Below, one piece after another: positions 62,440 through 64,000 of a DNA stretch of 64,000 bases (the stretch's first letter is position 1; the number at the start of each line of letters is the position of its first letter). Below the pieces are notes generated by a model that did no database searches, had not been told where the DNA came from, and was given only the letters and a program-made list of their open reading frames with translations. A program made the position numbers and the translations under genes. The stretch comes from Lewinellaceae bacterium (GTDB lineage Bacteria; Bacteroidota; Bacteroidia; Chitinophagales; Saprospiraceae): positions 2,790,001 through 2,854,000 of the forward strand of contig JACJYL010000001.1 of NCBI GenBank assembly GCA_020636105.1. The letters run 5' to 3'.

Positions 62440-64000
62440 CTATCGGCTCACCACAATCTTCTTCGTCACAACCCCCTTTGTCGTTTGCACATTCAAAAAA
62501 TAGATTCCCGGCACAAGATGTTCTACGCCAAGGCTAAACTGGCGAAGGCTGGCCGATTCTTTTTCCAAAAGCATCCTTCCATCGACATCAAACAAATTCA
62601 ACTTCACCATTCCCTCCAGGGCAGTATCGAGATGGACAAAAACCACATGCTCAGCCGGGTTGGGGAAAACCGTCACCCCAAAATCCGGAACCAACTCCGC
62701 TATTCCAACTGTCGCATTTTCATCGATCTTAATGTTGAATACCTGGGTCGGCGACAAACCGCCCTGACCATCCCGGACCAGGAAATTGAAATGGTCATAA
62801 ACCTCCTCACCGCCATCATGTACATAAGTAATATAATTGGCATTCACCGCCGTCTGCCGAAACACATCGCCCACGCCAAGGGGTTCATCGATGTAATACA
62901 AAGTGCCTTCCGCCGGCAACGAAAGGATCGTATATTCCAGGAAGAACAAATTATCACTGTCCGGATCGTCTACCTCCAGTTCATTCTGGGTAATGTAGTT
63001 AAACCCGGCCGGCGGTACGTAAAGCGTATCATTGGTCACCACATAGGGCGACTCGGTTGAATTGCCGGCCGCACAAAATTCAATACTCCATTCCTCCAGG
63101 GCTCCTGATGCCCCGAAACCGGATTCTACAACCTTCACCCGCATCGTCCATTCTCCCTGGATATCTTCCCCCTCAAAGGCCGACAAAGACTCAACGGGTC
63201 TGAAAACAATACCATCGTCCGGAGGACAGGTGATGTTAAAAGGAGAATCATCGTCAAAGCCAATGCGTAAATTCAGGGTATTACCGCAGTTTTGATCGAA
63301 CAGGACAACCTCTGTACCCGCCGGACTGATGAGGGTTATTCTCAAACTATTCACAGGCTGATAAACGGCCTGCATATAAGGAATATTCACGTCACTGATG
63401 ATCCCGGAGGATTCGATAAAAAGCTTGGATTCAATCGTCGGCAATCCAGAACCACTGATATTTTTGGGCAGATCATCCGGTGTATAAGTTTCGCAACTGG
63501 TGGTGACAGTCTGGAACGCAAAAGGATCCAGCCAGGGCCCCGGGCCGCATGTGTTTATGGCCCGGATACGCCAAAAAAACAGGTGGTTGGGTTCAAAAAA
63601 TTCAGCCGGGGTAAGAAGGGTATCCATTAGGCCGAAAGCACTGATGATCACGCTGTCACCAAATAAGGGGGACGTAGATATCTCCAGGTCATAGGTGTCG
63701 GCATCTTCAATCGGATTCCAGGAAAAATCAGCCCCCAGAATGATGCCGTTTTCACCATTTACAGGAGTGGCCATGGCCAGGTCACTGAAATCGCTTCTGG
63801 TGATTTCAAGGATAAAACTGCGGTAAGTGGTATCTGCCCCTGCTGCCGTCGCCTGAAGGATCACCTCATACGATCCGGAAGGCACTTCAGTCCCCAAATC
63901 CAGAGAGAAAGTGCCTGACTGGCCTGGAATAACCGGGTTTTGCTCGTATGTCGCCACCTCATCAGGCAACCCGGCCACCAGTTCAAAATGGACTTCATTG
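62440..64000 (-). CDS. large T9SS-exported P-domain protein, 3' part (cut by window end)
   Basis: The frame is open to the right edge; about 520 C-terminal residues are visible. From N to C: a beta sandwich (FSLDLGTEVPSGSYEVIL), a fibronectin-like module (FSWNPIEDADTYDLEI), a proprotein-convertase P-domain (~165-320, with SLRITLISPAGTEVVLFDQ and ALEEWSIEFC), a cadherin-like region and a type A sorting domain (VFPNPAEHVVFVHLD... VPGIYFLNV). P-domains usually sit behind a metallo- or serine-protease domain, so a secreted protease upstream of the window edge is likely but not seen. Confidence 0.88.
   Translation of the reverse strand, partial: NEVHFELVAGLPDEVATYEQNPVIPGQSGTFSLDLGTEVPSGSYEVILQATAAGADTTYRSFILEITRSDFSDLAMATPVNGENGIILGADFSWNPIEDADTYDLEISTSPLFGDSVIISAFGLMDTLLTPAEFFEPNHLFFWRIRAINTCGPGPWLDPFAFQTVTTSCETYTPDDLPKNISGSGLPTIESKLFIESSGIISDVNIPYMQAVYQPVNSLRITLISPAGTEVVLFDQNCGNTLNLRIGFDDDSPFNITCPPDDGIVFRPVESLSAFEGEDIQGEWTMRVKVVESGFGASGALEEWSIEFCAAGNSTESPYVVTNDTLYVPPAGFNYITQNELEVDDPDSDNLFFLEYTILSLPAEGTLYYIDEPLGVGDVFRQTAVNANYITYVHDGGEEVYDHFNFLVRDGQGGLSPTQVFNIKIDENATVGIAELVPDFGVTVFPNPAEHVVFVHLDTALEGMVKLNLFDVDGRMLLEKESASLRQFSLGVEHLVPGIYFLNVQTTKGVVTKKIVVSR

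Overview
The window is chromosomal DNA from a member of the Bacteroidota, most likely the Saprospirales (Saprospira/Lewinella/Haliscomenobacter-like). The evidence is threefold. First, it carries a type IX secretion (T9SS) and gliding gene set: gldJ, a PorP/SprF-family protein, porU and porV. Second, four exported proteins end in T9SS type A sorting domains. Third, promoters repeatedly match the Bacteroidota pattern TTG-N19-21-TAnnTTTG. The assignment to order is inference; no 16S gene is present.

Layout. 1-2.1 kb: 5' part of rpsA (minus) and a tRNA-Met. 2.1-5.3 kb: a secreted thioredoxin-fold T9SS substrate and a self-regulated-looking XRE-Fic gene. 5.5-8.7 kb: an Omp85-like protein, nadK and a cyclase-family protein in one minus-strand operon. 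8.8-12.8 kb: a TonB-dependent receptor, a decayed gene remnant and xdhC. 12.9-22.8 kb: murF, gldJ, PorP/SprF-like, porU and porV. 22.9-27.5 kb: rnpB (RNase P RNA), a YefM-YoeB toxin-antitoxin pair and mfd. 27.5-31.3 kb: two candidate small ORFs, moaE, an aldo/keto reductase, a DUF4440-like lipoprotein and a CPBP protease. 31.5-37.2 kb: an exported TPR-CHAT protease, a T9SS-exported subtilase and a SemiSWEET, partly in unusually AT-rich DNA. 37.5-43.1 kb: ATP synthase genes atpB-E-F-H-A-G; atpD and atpC are absent here. 43.3-44.7 kb: an unknown protein and an 84-bp x 11 tandem array. 44.9-51 kb: a small outer-membrane barrel, an SCO1/lipoprotein pair, a second TonB-dependent receptor, a CxxCH-bearing T9SS protein and an acyltransferase. 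51-64 kb: a 3-mercaptopyruvate-type sulfurtransferase, DDAH, a lytic transglycosylase, an SRPBCC/GyrI-like protein, moaD, a MoxR ATPase, a metallophosphoesterase, adenine deaminase, a PAP2-like protein and a truncated P-domain T9SS protein.

How the genes connect. The T9SS genes supply the PorU-PorV attachment machinery needed by the four sorting-domain proteins in the same window. Genes linked to the molybdenum cofactor (xdhC, moaE, moaD) are scattered rather than clustered.

The least expected structure is in the spacers. Three families of 7-bp tandem repeats (RCTKGTT, TTTARYC and ATTTAWM in IUPAC code) lie mostly just downstream of stop codons. There is also a roughly 100-bp hairpin repeat present twice, and the 84-bp array. 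Other leads are a sharp base-composition break inside the TPR-CHAT gene, palindromes over the promoters of the Fic and YefM-YoeB genes, and several promoters that abut start codons. I found no clearly new defence system, phage, IS element or CRISPR array.
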